This document shows positions 17,039 through 29,146 of a stretch of 64,000 nucleotides of DNA, one piece after another. Below the pieces are notes generated by a model. The model saw nothing but the letters and a program-made list of their open reading frames with translations, had not been told where the DNA came from and did no database searches. The number at the start of each line of letters is the position of its first letter. Positions within the stretch are counted from its first letter, which is position 1. The position numbers and the translations under genes are program-made. This DNA is from Panacagrimonas sp. (GTDB lineage: Bacteria; Pseudomonadota; Gammaproteobacteria; Nevskiales; Nevskiaceae), in assembly GCF_020697055.1 (NCBI RefSeq), contig NZ_JAJFBP010000030.1, forward strand, positions 1 to 64,000, given 5' to 3'.

Positions 17039-20000
17039 GTGGCGCAGACGACTCTGTCCGCCGGTACCGAATCCGACTCCACGCAGGTGCGTGAGGACGG
17101 GCCGCGCCCGGTGTTCGAGCGCCTGTTCCGCATGGGCACCGAAGGCCTGGCCGACGCCGATGCCCGCCTCGCGTTGATGAGCAACACCGTGGCCGTGATC
17201 GGCTGCGTCGCGTCGGCGTTCTTCGGCGCGCTGCACCTGGTCTACGCACCGGTTGCGCACCTGCCGATCGCGCTGACGCTGTTCGCGTCGTCGGTGATCT
17301 TCATGGGCGTGATGTGGCTCAACAGCCGCAACCATCGCGTGACCTCGTCGCTCGTCATGGTGGTCACGCTGACCACCACGATGATGCAGAACGATTGGTA
17401 CCTGGGCAACGCCCTGGGTGCGTCGCAGTTCTTCGCCGTCGGCATCCCGGGCGCCTTCCTGATCTGTCCGCGCGGCTATCGCTTCCTCGTGCCGCTGATC
17501 GTCTGCATCCTCACCGTCGGCGCGACGGTGTCCTACCTGTATCTGGACGAGCCGCAGATCCCGGTGGATCCGGAATTCATCCGCATCTATCACCTGCTGT
17601 GCATGGTCGCGATGTTCGCGATCCTCGGATCGTTCTACTACCTGTTCTACCAGGAGACGCACCGGGTCGAACTGATGCGAGAACGTGCGTCGCTGGAAAA
17701 CCTGCAGCGATATCGGGAAGTGCTCGACAACGTCAACGAAGGCGTCTTTCGCACGGCCATGGACGGTCGTACGCTGCACGCCAATCCGGCCCTGGCGCAG
17801 ATGCTCGGATACGACTCGGTGCACGAGCTGGTGGAAACGGTGACGGACTTTCGTTCGCAGGTCCTGGCCGATCTGGGCGAACGCAAGATCATGCAGCGCG
17901 CACTGGACCGCAGCGACCGGATCAGCGGGTTCGAGATGCGCGTGCTGCGCAAGAACGGCGACACGTTCCTGGCCGCGCTCTCGGTGCGTGCGCTGCGCGA
18001 CCAGAAGGGCAACGTCTGGGGTTACGACGGCATCATGGCCGACGTCACGGCGCGTCGTCAGAACGAGGAACTCATCCGCCAGCGCGAGGTGGCCGAAGCC
18101 GCGACGCGCGCCAAGAGCGAGTTCCTCGCCAAGATGAGCCACGAGCTGCGCACGCCGATGAACGCGATCATCGGATTCACCGACCTGGCGCTGCGCACCG
18201 ATGCGCACGACAAACGGCTCGAACACCTGCGCCACATCGATACCGCTTCGCACTCGCTGCTGCACATCGTCAACGACATCCTCGACCTGTCCAAGATCGA
18301 GGCGGGTCGGCTGGTCGTCGAGACGCGCGAGTTCGAGCTGCAGGCGGTGCTGGAAAAGCTCGGCGACCTGTTCTCGGCGCAGGCGGCGGCCAAGGATCTC
18401 GAGCTGATCGTGCCGACCGCCGCTGGCCTTCCGCGGACGCTGGTCGGTGATTCGCTCCGGCTCGAGCAGGTGCTGGTCAACCTGATCGGCAATGCGATCA
18501 AGTTCACCGAGCAGGGCGAAGTGGAGTTGTCGGTGCGCGTGCTTTCGCAGACCGCGCGTGACGTGCTGCTGCAGTTCAGCGTGCGCGACACCGGCATCGG
18601 ACTGAACGGCGAGCAGCAGGAGCGCCTTTTCCTGCCGTTCACCCAGGCCGATTCCTCGACGACGCGACGCTACGGCGGGACCGGACTGGGGCTGGCGATC
18701 TGCCGGCAGCTGGTCGAGCTGATGGGTGGACGGATCGGCGTCGAAAGCCAATCCGGACGCGGCAGCCGCTTCTGGTTCGAGCTGCGCCTGGCCATCGGCA
18801 GCGCCAACGCCGAGTCGGCGTCGGCCGATGCGTTGCGCGGCACGCGCGTGTTGGTGGTGGACGACAACCCGGTGGCGCGACAGGCCTACCTGTCGATGCT
18901 CGAGACCTTCCATTTCCGCGCGCGCGCCGCGCGTTCGGGAGAAGAGGCGCTCGCGCTGATCGCCAACGAGACCTTCGACGTCGTGCTGATGGACTGGAAG
19001 ATGCCCGGCATGGACGGGCTCGAGACCACGCGCCGCCTGCGCGCACTGCCCGCGCGCGCCAACCTGCCGGTGCTGATGATGACGGCGCACGGAAGCGAGG
19101 GGCTGGCGCAGGACGCCGAACGCGCGGGTGCCAGCGCCTGCCTGGACAAGCCGCTCAAGGCCTCGACGCTGCTCGAGCGCGTGATCGAATCGCTGGATCG
19201 TGCGCGCGGTGGGCCGGCCGCGATGCGCGAACGCATCCCGGAGAGCACCGACGCCGAGCGCGTGCGCGGCGCGCGCGTGCTGCTGGTGGAGGACAACGCG
19301 CTCAACCGCCGACTGGCGAGCGAGATCCTGGCCGAGGCCGGCGCGCAGGTGGACATGGCCGAGAACGGCCGCGATGCGGTCGAAGCCGTGACGTACGGGA
19401 CATACGACCTCGTGCTGATGGATGTACAGATGCCGGTCATGGACGGGCTGGACGCGACGCGCCTGATCCGGCGGCTGCCGCAGAGCCGCGGCCTGCCGAT
19501 CCTGGCGATGACGGCCAACGCGATGCAGAGCGACCGCCAGGAATGCCTGGAGGCCGGCATGGACGACTTCCTCTCCAAGCCGATCGACTCGGCGCGACTG
19601 CTCGAGTCGATCGCGCGACACCTGCGGCGTGACGCGCCCGCCGCGGCACCGGTACCCGCGCCTGCGGTCGCCACGCTTCCAGAGCGCGTCCCCGGCATCG
19701 AGATCGCCGCCACGCTGGCCCGCATCGGGCCGCGGCCCGCGTTGCTGGTGGAACTGCTGCAGGAACTGGCCCATACGCAGGCCGGCGCCGCGCAGGCCAT
19801 CCGTGAACACCTCGCCGCCGGCCGTCTGGCCGAGGCCACGCGCGCGGCGCACACGCTCAAGGGCACGGCCGCGAGCCTGGGGTGCGCGGATCTGTCCGCG
19901 GCCGCGCTCGCGCTGGAGCAGTGGCTCAAGCAGGGCGGTGCGGACGCGCCGGGCCTGTGTGATGCGCTCGACCAGGCGATCGCGACCGTGTGCGCATCGG

Positions 20001-20041
20001 TGGCGCAGCTGCCGGACCTGCGCGTTGCGCCCCGGGCCTGA
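17039..20041 (+). CDS. Membrane hybrid histidine kinase: PAS, HisKA, HATPase, two receivers, Hpt
   Basis: A 1000-residue sensor. About six membrane helices occupy residues 45-205, followed by a PAS domain (about 220-340). The kinase core has phosphoacceptor His368 in MSHELRTPM and ATP motifs GNAIKF, DTGIGL and GGTGLGLAI. Receiver 1 carries VVDDN and Asp652, receiver 2 VEDN and Asp795, and the Hpt domain has His938 in AAHTLKGTAASLG. A full phosphorelay is thus in one chain. The GTG at 17039 is preceded by GGGGAGGG. It lies three bases before a paralogous kinase gene. The input signal is unknown, and no separate output regulator is adjacent. Confidence 0.88.
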   Translation: MAQTTLSAGTESDSTQVREDGPRPVFERLFRMGTEGLADADARLALMSNTVAVIGCVASAFFGALHLVYAPVAHLPIALTLFASSVIFMGVMWLNSRNHRVTSSLVMVVTLTTTMMQNDWYLGNALGASQFFAVGIPGAFLICPRGYRFLVPLIVCILTVGATVSYLYLDEPQIPVDPEFIRIYHLLCMVAMFAILGSFYYLFYQETHRVELMRERASLENLQRYREVLDNVNEGVFRTAMDGRTLHANPALAQMLGYDSVHELVETVTDFRSQVLADLGERKIMQRALDRSDRISGFEMRVLRKNGDTFLAALSVRALRDQKGNVWGYDGIMADVTARRQNEELIRQREVAEAATRAKSEFLAKMSHELRTPMNAIIGFTDLALRTDAHDKRLEHLRHIDTASHSLLHIVNDILDLSKIEAGRLVVETREFELQAVLEKLGDLFSAQAAAKDLELIVPTAAGLPRTLVGDSLRLEQVLVNLIGNAIKFTEQGEVELSVRVLSQTARDVLLQFSVRDTGIGLNGEQQERLFLPFTQADSSTTRRYGGTGLGLAICRQLVELMGGRIGVESQSGRGSRFWFELRLAIGSANAESASADALRGTRVLVVDDNPVARQAYLSMLETFHFRARAARSGEEALALIANETFDVVLMDWKMPGMDGLETTRRLRALPARANLPVLMMTAHGSEGLAQDAERAGASACLDKPLKASTLLERVIESLDRARGGPAAMRERIPESTDAERVRGARVLLVEDNALNRRLASEILAEAGAQVDMAENGRDAVEAVTYGTYDLVLMDVQMPVMDGLDATRLIRRLPQSRGLPILAMTANAMQSDRQECLEAGMDDFLSKPIDSARLLESIARHLRRDAPAAAPVPAPAVATLPERVPGIEIAATLARIGPRPALLVELLQELAHTQAGAAQAIREHLAAGRLAEATRAAHTLKGTAASLGCADLSAAALALEQWLKQGGADAPGLCDALDQAIATVCASVAQLPDLRVAPRA

Positions 20042-20044
20042 TCC

Positions 20045-22831
<2,787 letters not shown>

Positions 22832-22894
22832 GCGCGCCCGGGGGCGGTGACATCCTCGCGGGCACAACGACCCCCCGCATCGAGGCGCGCCCCC

Positions 22895-25033
22895 ATGTCG
22901 ACCGCCACGCCGTCCGAGACCACGGTTCTCGGCGCCTGTCCCCACGATTGTCCCGACACCTGCTCGATGCTCTTCAAGGTGCGCGAAGGCCGCGTGGTCG
23001 GCGTGCAGGGCAATGCCGAACATCCGTTCACGCAGGGGCGGCTCTGCGCAAAGACCAACCATTACCAGGAACGCATCTACCACCCGGATCGCGTGCTGCA
23101 TCCGCTGCGCCGCGTCGGGCCCAAGGGCGAGGGTCGGTTCGAGCGCATCTCCTGGGACGAGGCGCTGACGCTGATCGGCGAACGCTGGAGGTCGATCATC
23201 GGGCAGAGCGGTCCGACCGCGATCCTGCCCTACGGTTACCTGGGCACGCAGGGCCTGGTGAACGGTCTCACCGTCGGCGATGCGTTCTTCAACAAGCTCG
23301 GCGCGACCGTCTCCGAGCGGACGTTCTGCGATTCGGGCGCCTCCACCGCCTACGTGATGACCGTGGGCCCGACGCCCGGCATGGATCCGGAGAGCCTCGA
23401 GCACTCGCGCTTCATCGTGCTGTGGGCGTGCAACGTGCTCAGCACCAATGCGCACCTGTGGCCGTTCATCGAGCGCGCGAGAGCCAAGGGCGCGAAGCTG
23501 ATCGTCATCGATCCGGCCCGGACGCAGACGGCGACCAGCGCCGACCAGCACATCCGCGTGCGGCCCGGCACCGACGGCGCGCTGGCGCTGGCGATGATCC
23601 ACGTCGTCATCGCCGAAGGCCTGGTCGATCGCGACTATGTCCGGCAGCACACGGTGGGATACGACGAACTCGCCGAGCACGTGGCGCGCTACACGCCGGA
23701 ATTCGCCGCCGCCGAGACCGGAGTCGATGCCGGCGTGATCCGCCAGCTGGCGCGCGACTACGCCACCACGCAGCCGTCGGCGATCCGCATCGGCGTGGCG
23801 ATCGAACGCTCCGCCGGCGGCGGCCAGCTGGTCCGCGCGCTCGCCTGCCTGCCGGCGCTGGTCGGCGCCTGGCGCCGGCCCGGTGGCGGATTGCTGCAGC
23901 TGCCGCTGTGGGCGTTCCCGGTGAAATGGGATCGCCTGCATCGCGCCGACCTGATCCCGCCGGGCACGCGCGTGCTCAACCAGTGGCGCATCGGCGCGGC
24001 GCTGACGGGCGAGATTCCGCTCGATCCGCCGATCCGCTCGCTGTTCGTATACAACAGCAACCCGCTGGTGGTTGCGCCCGACCAGTTGCGGCTCAAGCGC
24101 GGCCTGGCGCGCGAGGACCTGTTCACGGTGGTGAGCGAGCACTTCCTCACCGACACGGCGCGCTACGCGGACCTCGTGCTGCCGGCGACCACGCAGGCCG
24201 AGCAGCACGACCTGATGTTCTCCTGGGGACACCTGTACCTGACGCTGAACCGGCCGGCGATCACACCGCTGGGCGAGGCCGTCCCGAACGCGGAGCTGTT
24301 CCGTCGACTGGCGACGACGATGGGCATCGAGGATCCCTTCTTCCATCGCGACGACCAGCAGATCCTGCGCGAGTCGGTGGACTGGGATCATCCGTCGATG
24401 CAGGGGATCACGATGGAGATGCTCGAGGCGCAGGGCTACGCGCGCCTGAGCCTGCCGTCGGCCGACACGTTCGCGCCCCACGCCGAAGGCGGCTTCCCGA
24501 CGCCGTCGGGCAAGGTCGAGCTCAAGGCCTCGATGGCGGCCGGTGGCAACTTCGTGCTGCCCACGTTCCGCCAGGGTTCGAACGAGCATCAGGACGGCAC
24601 GCCGGTGCCGGCGCTACCGACCTATCGTCCGCCGCGCGAATCGCGCAGCGCATCGCCCGAGCTCGCCGCGCGCTATCCGCTGGCGATGATGTCACCCAAG
24701 AGCCACTCGTTCCTCAACTCGACCTACGCCAACCATCGAAGGCAGCTCTCGCGCGAAGGCGAGCAGAAGGTGTTCATGCATGCCAGTGACGCCGATCGCC
24801 GCGGCATCGCGAGCAACGACCTGGTGCGCGTTCACAACGATCGCGGCTCCTTCGTCGGCGTGGCCAAGATCGGCGAGGAGACGATGCCCGGCGTGATCAT
24901 CGCGCCCATGGGGCACTGGATGGCATCGTCGCGCGCCGAGGCGACGCCGGCGGCGATCAATCCCACGGCGTTCGCCGACCTGGGCTGCGCGCCCTCGTTC
25001 TCGGACAACCTCGTCGAAGTCAGCAGGGCTTGA
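22895..25033 (+). CDS. Molybdopterin-dependent oxidoreductase (DMSO reductase family)
   Basis: A 712-residue cytoplasmic protein; no Tat signal is seen. Cys15, Cys19, Cys23 and Cys51 (CPHDCPDTC...RLC) bind a 4Fe-4S cluster. Cys145 in SERTFCDSGAS sits where NapA-like enzymes carry the molybdenum-ligand cysteine. YNSNPLVVAP and the C-terminal HANHR/HNDRG region match the dinucleotide-binding domains. The ATG at 22895 starts the usual family N-terminus; the frame is open 48 bases further. A ferredoxin gene follows after four bases and is the likely electron carrier. The substrate is unknown; such single-subunit members include poorly characterised hydroxylases, transhydroxylases and reductases. 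Confidence 0.82.
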   Translation: MSTATPSETTVLGACPHDCPDTCSMLFKVREGRVVGVQGNAEHPFTQGRLCAKTNHYQERIYHPDRVLHPLRRVGPKGEGRFERISWDEALTLIGERWRSIIGQSGPTAILPYGYLGTQGLVNGLTVGDAFFNKLGATVSERTFCDSGASTAYVMTVGPTPGMDPESLEHSRFIVLWACNVLSTNAHLWPFIERARAKGAKLIVIDPARTQTATSADQHIRVRPGTDGALALAMIHVVIAEGLVDRDYVRQHTVGYDELAEHVARYTPEFAAAETGVDAGVIRQLARDYATTQPSAIRIGVAIERSAGGGQLVRALACLPALVGAWRRPGGGLLQLPLWAFPVKWDRLHRADLIPPGTRVLNQWRIGAALTGEIPLDPPIRSLFVYNSNPLVVAPDQLRLKRGLAREDLFTVVSEHFLTDTARYADLVLPATTQAEQHDLMFSWGHLYLTLNRPAITPLGEAVPNAELFRRLATTMGIEDPFFHRDDQQILRESVDWDHPSMQGITMEMLEAQGYARLSLPSADTFAPHAEGGFPTPSGKVELKASMAAGGNFVLPTFRQGSNEHQDGTPVPALPTYRPPRESRSASPELAARYPLAMMSPKSHSFLNSTYANHRRQLSREGEQKVFMHASDADRRGIASNDLVRVHNDRGSFVGVAKIGEETMPGVIIAPMGHWMASSRAEATPAAINPTAFADLGCAPSFSDNLVEVSRA

Positions 25034-25037
25034 ACCG

Positions 25038-25343
25038 ATGCCGCACGTCGTCACCGACCATTGCCAGGACTGTCGCTACACCAAGTGCGTCGACGTGTGC
25101 CCGGTCGACTGCTTCCACGGATCCGCCGAGCGGCTCTACATCGATCCCGAGGTCTGCATCGACTGCGCGGCGTGCGTGCCGATCTGTCCGGTCAAGGCGA
25201 TCTCCGACAGCTTCGATCTGGACGGCGACGGTGATGCGCTGGTGGAACTCAACCGGCGCATGTCGCTCGAGCTGCCGGTGGTCGACGCGGTGGCCGAGCC
25301 GCTGCCGACCGCCGAGGCCAAACGCGTCGCGCTGGGCTACTGA
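25038..25343 (+). CDS. fdxA: FdxA-type 7Fe ferredoxin
   Basis: A 101-residue ferredoxin. Cys9, Cys12, Cys17, Cys21, Cys25, Cys40, Cys43, Cys46 and Cys50 follow the FdxA pattern CxxCxxxxCxxxCPVDCF...CIDCxxCxxxCP, expected to hold one 3Fe-4S and one 4Fe-4S cluster. A 45-residue C-terminal extension is normal for the family. It starts four bases after the molybdopterin enzyme gene and probably serves it. Its end overlaps the convergent AraC gene by seven bases. Confidence 0.85.
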   Translation: MPHVVTDHCQDCRYTKCVDVCPVDCFHGSAERLYIDPEVCIDCAACVPICPVKAISDSFDLDGDGDALVELNRRMSLELPVVDAVAEPLPTAEAKRVALGY

Positions 25344-26359
25344 TCCCGCCTCGATCGGGCGCGCTGCTGGCGCAGGCTGATCCCGTTCCAGCGCCGGTAC
25401 GAACGGCTCAGCGAGGTCACGTCGGCGTAGCCGAGGATCTCGGCGATGCGCGAAGCGCTGAGTTCCGAGTGGCGCAGGTACTTGGACGCGAGGTCGGCGC
25501 GCACGATGTCGCGCACCTGCGTGAAGCTCGTGCCCTGCTGCTGCAGGCGGAATTGCAGCGTTCGCGCGGGTAGATCGAGCGCGCGGCTGACCTCGTCGAT
25601 CGTGCAGGGCGCGTAGGGCATCAACGAGCGCACCACGGCCTCGACGCTGTGCGCGATGCGCTTGCCCGCAAGCCGTTCGTCGTCGAGGCGCACGACGCGA
25701 TTGGCCAGCGCGCGTGCCGCCGACCCGCGCGCCTGGTTCAGCGGCGCGGCCCAGGTGCGCTCGTCCATCAGCAGTGAGTTGCGATCCTGGTTGAAGCGCA
25801 CGTTGGCGCCGAACGCGGTGCGATACGGCGCACGCCGTCCCGGCGGTCGCGCGTGGCGGAACAGCACCGCCTTGGGCATCCAGTCCGGCCGCAGGTGGCT
25901 GCGGATCTCGTTGGCGAACACGCAGAGCGCGAACTCGGCCATCTGCACCTCGCTGTCGATGCGTCCCGCAGTGGCCGACCAGTTCAGCAACACGCCGTCG
26001 GACGTGCGCTCGATGCCGACCATGGCGGCGTCGCTGTAGAGATCGAAGTTGTCCGCTAGCTCCGAGCACATCTCGCCGATCGTGCGGGCGTTGCGCAGCA
26101 GCACCCACAGCGGACCGATGATCGCGGCCAGGCGTCCCCCGATGCCGAGCGTCAGGCCCCACGTGGGCAGCTTGCAGGCCTCGGCGGCGAGCTCGAAGAA
26201 ACGGAGCACGTTGTTGGCGTTGACCAGCAGATCGGGATCGGTGAGCGCGGATCGCGGCACGCCGGCGGCGCGCGCGATCTGCGCGGGGCGCGCGCCGTGC
26301 GCACGGATCAGATCGGCCGCGCCGTCGAGGATCACGCTGCGGATCAACAGCCCCGGCAT
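25337..26359 (-). CDS. AraC-family regulator with arabinose-binding-like N-domain
   Basis: A 340-residue regulator. Residues 20-210 are the AraC-ligand-binding-like domain of the OruR/ArgR-like group; residues 240-335 hold the two helix-turn-helix motifs (CTIDEVSRALDLPARTLQFRL and ASRIAEILGYADVTSLSRSYRRW). It is divergent from the Baeyer-Villiger monooxygenase gene, and the space between them contains a phased direct repeat, so it most likely activates the monooxygenase operon. The inducer is probably a ketone or alcohol, by analogy with regulators of other such operons. Confidence 0.85.
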   Translation of the reverse strand: MPGLLIRSVILDGAADLIRAHGARPAQIARAAGVPRSALTDPDLLVNANNVLRFFELAAEACKLPTWGLTLGIGGRLAAIIGPLWVLLRNARTIGEMCSELADNFDLYSDAAMVGIERTSDGVLLNWSATAGRIDSEVQMAEFALCVFANEIRSHLRPDWMPKAVLFRHARPPGRRAPYRTAFGANVRFNQDRNSLLMDERTWAAPLNQARGSAARALANRVVRLDDERLAGKRIAHSVEAVVRSLMPYAPCTIDEVSRALDLPARTLQFRLQQQGTSFTQVRDIVRADLASKYLRHSELSASRIAEILGYADVTSLSRSYRRWNGISLRQQRARSRRDQ

Positions 26360-26380
26360 GCCTGGCCTTCATCGCAAGGA

Positions 26381-26417
26381 TTGCGCATCATGCCAAGTCT
26401 GTTGCGCGTGACGCCAA
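26381..26417. promoter_or_regulatory. Direct-repeat operator for the AraC regulator
   Basis: TTGCGCATCATGCCAA (26381-26396) and TTGCGCGTGACGCCAA (26402-26417) match at 13 of 16 positions with a 21-bp period, two helical turns apart. Tandem direct repeats at this spacing are the usual binding geometry for AraC/XylS-family monomers. They lie between the AraC gene and the monooxygenase gene, immediately upstream of the AraC start. Confidence 0.65.
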
Positions 26418-26503
26418 CTAGGAGGAGGCCCGGAGGCGCATCCTAGCTGGGTAAACGAGGGCCGTTTTGCCGAAGGCCCCACCCACGAACGAGGAGCAAT
26501 GTC

Positions 26504-28039
26504 ATGAGTGTGGCCACGTCGAGCCGCAAGGCGTCTTTCGATGTCGTGATCATCGGGGCCGGGTTCACCGGCCTGTACCAGTTGTGGTCGCTGCGCCGCC
26601 TCGGCCTGCGCGTGCTGGCAGTGGACGCCGCTTCGGGCGTCGGCGGCACCTGGTACTGGAACTGCTATCCGGGCGCGCGCACCGATTCGCCGTCCAACAT
26701 CTACCAGTACTGGTTCTCCGACGAGCTGCTCGACGAGTGGAACTGGACGCAGCGCTACGCCGGGCAGGCGGAGTCGGAGCGCTACTTCAACCACGTCGCC
26801 GACCGGTTCGAGCTGCGCAAGGACATCCGGCTGAACACCCGCGTGGAGTCCGCGGTGTGGAACGAGGACGCGAGCCAGTGGACGCTGACGACCGATCAGG
26901 GCGACGCGCTCGAAGCGCGCTTCGTCGTCACGGCGCTCGGCCCGTTGAGCGCGCCGGTGGTGCCGCCTTTCGTCGGCCACGAGAGCTTCGCCGGCCGCAT
27001 GGTCCACACCGCGCGCTGGCCGCGCGAAGGAATCGACCTGAAAGGCAAGCGCGTCGGCGTGATCGGCACGGGCGCCACCGGCATCCAGGTGATCCAGTCC
27101 ATCGCGCCGGAAGTGGCGCACCTGAGCGTGTTCCAGCGCACCGCGAACTACGCGGTGCCGATGAGCAACCCGAGCTACGGTGACGCCGAGCGCGCGGCGA
27201 TCCGCGCCAAGTATCCGCAGACGCGCGAGGCGATCTGGACCACGTTCGTCGGCTTCGATGAACAGGGCGAGACGCGGCCCTATTTCAGCATTCCGGTGGA
27301 GGAGCGCCGCGCGATCCTGGAGCGGCTCTGGTCCGACGGATCGCTGCGCATCTGGGTTGCCGGGTTCATGGAGATCTTCTTCGACCAGGCGGCGAGCGAC
27401 GAGATCTCGGAGTTCGTGCGCGAGAAGATCCGCGTGCGCATCCGTGATCCGAAGGTCGCCGCGAAACTGGTGCCGCAGGATCACGGCTTCGGTACGCGTC
27501 GCGTGCCGCTCGAGAACGGCTATTTCGAGGCCTACAACCGCCCGAACGTCGACCTGATCGATCTTCGCGAGACGCCGATCGAGCGCATCACGCCCAAGGG
27601 CATCCTGACGAGCGCGGGCGAGATCGAGCTCGACGTGATCGTGCTCGCCACCGGCTTCGATGCCGGCACCGGCGGCCTGACCGGGATCGACATCCGGGGT
27701 CGCGACGGCCGCTCGCTGCGCCAGGAGTGGAAGCGCGAAGTGCGCACCACGATGGGCCTGCAGATCCACGGCTATCCGAACCTGTTCACCACCAGCGCGC
27801 CGTACGCGCCTGCCGCGGCGTTCTGCAACGCGCCGACCTGCCTGCAGCACCAGGTGCAGTGGATCACCGACTGCATCGATCACCTCGTCAAGAACCAGCG
27901 ACGCGTGATCGAACCCGCGGCCGAAACCGAGCAGAAATGGCTGGCGCATCACGACGAGCTCGCCGCGATGACGCTCGTGGCCAAGACCAAGTCCTGGTAC
28001 ACCGGGGCGAGGGGCTACGAGGGCTTCGAGGTGGCGTAA
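26504..28039 (+). CDS. Flavin-dependent Baeyer-Villiger monooxygenase
   Basis: A 511-residue class B flavoprotein. GAGFTG (18-23) binds FAD, GTGATG (188-193) binds NADPH, and both BVMO fingerprints are present: GGTWYWNCYPGARTD (47-61) and FxGxxxHxxxW with Phe162, Gly164, His168 and Trp172. Such enzymes insert oxygen next to a carbonyl, giving esters or lactones. Length fits the cyclohexanone/phenylacetone monooxygenase group, slightly short at the N-terminus. A GAGGAG ribosome site precedes the ATG. It heads a string with a CurA-like reductase and a VOC protein and is probably controlled by the divergent AraC protein. The exact ketone is not readable from sequence. Confidence 0.88.
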   Translation: MSVATSSRKASFDVVIIGAGFTGLYQLWSLRRLGLRVLAVDAASGVGGTWYWNCYPGARTDSPSNIYQYWFSDELLDEWNWTQRYAGQAESERYFNHVADRFELRKDIRLNTRVESAVWNEDASQWTLTTDQGDALEARFVVTALGPLSAPVVPPFVGHESFAGRMVHTARWPREGIDLKGKRVGVIGTGATGIQVIQSIAPEVAHLSVFQRTANYAVPMSNPSYGDAERAAIRAKYPQTREAIWTTFVGFDEQGETRPYFSIPVEERRAILERLWSDGSLRIWVAGFMEIFFDQAASDEISEFVREKIRVRIRDPKVAAKLVPQDHGFGTRRVPLENGYFEAYNRPNVDLIDLRETPIERITPKGILTSAGEIELDVIVLATGFDAGTGGLTGIDIRGRDGRSLRQEWKREVRTTMGLQIHGYPNLFTTSAPYAPAAAFCNAPTCLQHQVQWITDCIDHLVKNQRRVIEPAAETEQKWLAHHDELAAMTLVAKTKSWYTGARGYEGFEVA

Positions 28040-28049
28040 TGGGCTCGGG

Positions 28050-28100
28050 TCCCGGGCTCCGCCCGGGCCAAGTACCGTGTGGCCCGGCCCAAACCCGGGA
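28050..28100. repeat. Degenerate inverted repeat, GGGCGGAGCCC family, copy 3
   Basis: The left arm TCCCGGGCTCCGCCCGGGCC (from 28050) faces a partly matching right arm ending CCCGGGA at 28100; eight outer and seven inner positions pair. It lies between the monooxygenase stop and the ribosome site of the next gene, the same type of position as the copies at 2315-2372 and 10605-10657. Confidence 0.6.
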
Positions 28101-28112
28101 AAAGGAGACGGC

Positions 28113-29120
28113 ATGACCCCGCAACGCAATCGCCAGTGGATCCTCATGCGGCGGCCCGTAGGCGAGATCCGCGAAGGCGACCTCGTGCTGCGCGCGGACC
28201 CGATTCCCGTGCCGGCCGCGGGCGAGGTCGTGGTGCGCAACGAATGGCTGTCGCTGGATCCGGCCAATCGCGTCTACATGTCCGACGTGAAGCAGTACAT
28301 GCCGCCGGTGGCGCTCGGCGATCCGATGCGCGGATTCGTCTGCGGCTCGGTGGTTGCCAGCGGCGCTCCGGCGTTCGCGGTCGGGGCCGTCGTCATGGGC
28401 CTGGGCACGTGGTCGGAATATTCCTGCGTTCCCGCCGAATACCTGATGCCCGTGCCCGAAGTGCAGGGCCTTACGCGCAAGGACGTGTTCGGCCAGGGCT
28501 ACATCGTGGCGCCGACGGCGCTGCTCGGTCTGCGCCACATCGGCGCGCCCAGGCCTGGCGAGACGATGCTGGTGTCCGCCGCCGCCGGTGCGGTTGGCAG
28601 CCTCGCCGGACAGATTGGCAAAGCCTGGGGCTGCAAGGTGATCGGGCTGGCGGGCGACGACGAGAAGCGCGACTGGATCGTGCGCGACCTGGGGTTCGAC
28701 CAGGCGCTCGACTATCGAGGAGCGGATTTCGGACAGCGCCTGCGCGCGGCGTGCCCGGGCGGGATCGACATCTTTTTCGACAACGTCGCCGGCAACGTGC
28801 TCGACGTGGTCCTGGGCCAGATGAACCTGCGCGGTCGCGTCGTGCAGTGCGGCCTGATCTCCAGCTACAACGACGACCTGCACGGACAGAGCTTCAAGAA
28901 CTACGGCTGCATCGTCACGCAGCGTCTGAAGGTCGAGGGTTTCATCGTGATCGACTGGTTCGACGAGTACCCCGCGATGTTTCGCGAGGTCGCCGAACTG
29001 CATCGAAACGGCCAGCTGAACTGGCGTTATCACGACGTCGACGGACTCGAGCACGCGGTCGACGCGGTGAAGCTGCTGTTCCAGGGACGCAACCGCGGAA
29101 AGATGATCGTCCGCGTCTGA
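28113..29120 (+). CDS. Zinc-independent NADP-dependent enone reductase, CurA-like MDR family
   Basis: A 335-residue reductase of the same group as the gene at 7292-8308: N-terminal NRQWILMRRPVG, NADP loop SAAAGAVGSLAGQIGKAWG and signature IFFDNVAGNVLD. The ATG at 28113 follows AAAGGAG. It lies downstream of the monooxygenase and 26 bases before a VOC gene, so all three are likely one operon. A plausible job is saturating an enone to a ketone before Baeyer-Villiger oxidation; this is inferred from order alone. Confidence 0.85.
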   Translation: MTPQRNRQWILMRRPVGEIREGDLVLRADPIPVPAAGEVVVRNEWLSLDPANRVYMSDVKQYMPPVALGDPMRGFVCGSVVASGAPAFAVGAVVMGLGTWSEYSCVPAEYLMPVPEVQGLTRKDVFGQGYIVAPTALLGLRHIGAPRPGETMLVSAAAGAVGSLAGQIGKAWGCKVIGLAGDDEKRDWIVRDLGFDQALDYRGADFGQRLRAACPGGIDIFFDNVAGNVLDVVLGQMNLRGRVVQCGLISSYNDDLHGQSFKNYGCIVTQRLKVEGFIVIDWFDEYPAMFREVAELHRNGQLNWRYHDVDGLEHAVDAVKLLFQGRNRGKMIVRV

Positions 29121-29146
29121 TCTTTCGAAAAAACTGAGGAGCCGAC

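Noticed and set aside
25337..25343. Seven-base overlap of the ferredoxin and AraC genes as a sign of a wrong stop
   Set aside because: Both C-termini fit their families; short tail-to-tail overlaps are common in compact genomes.
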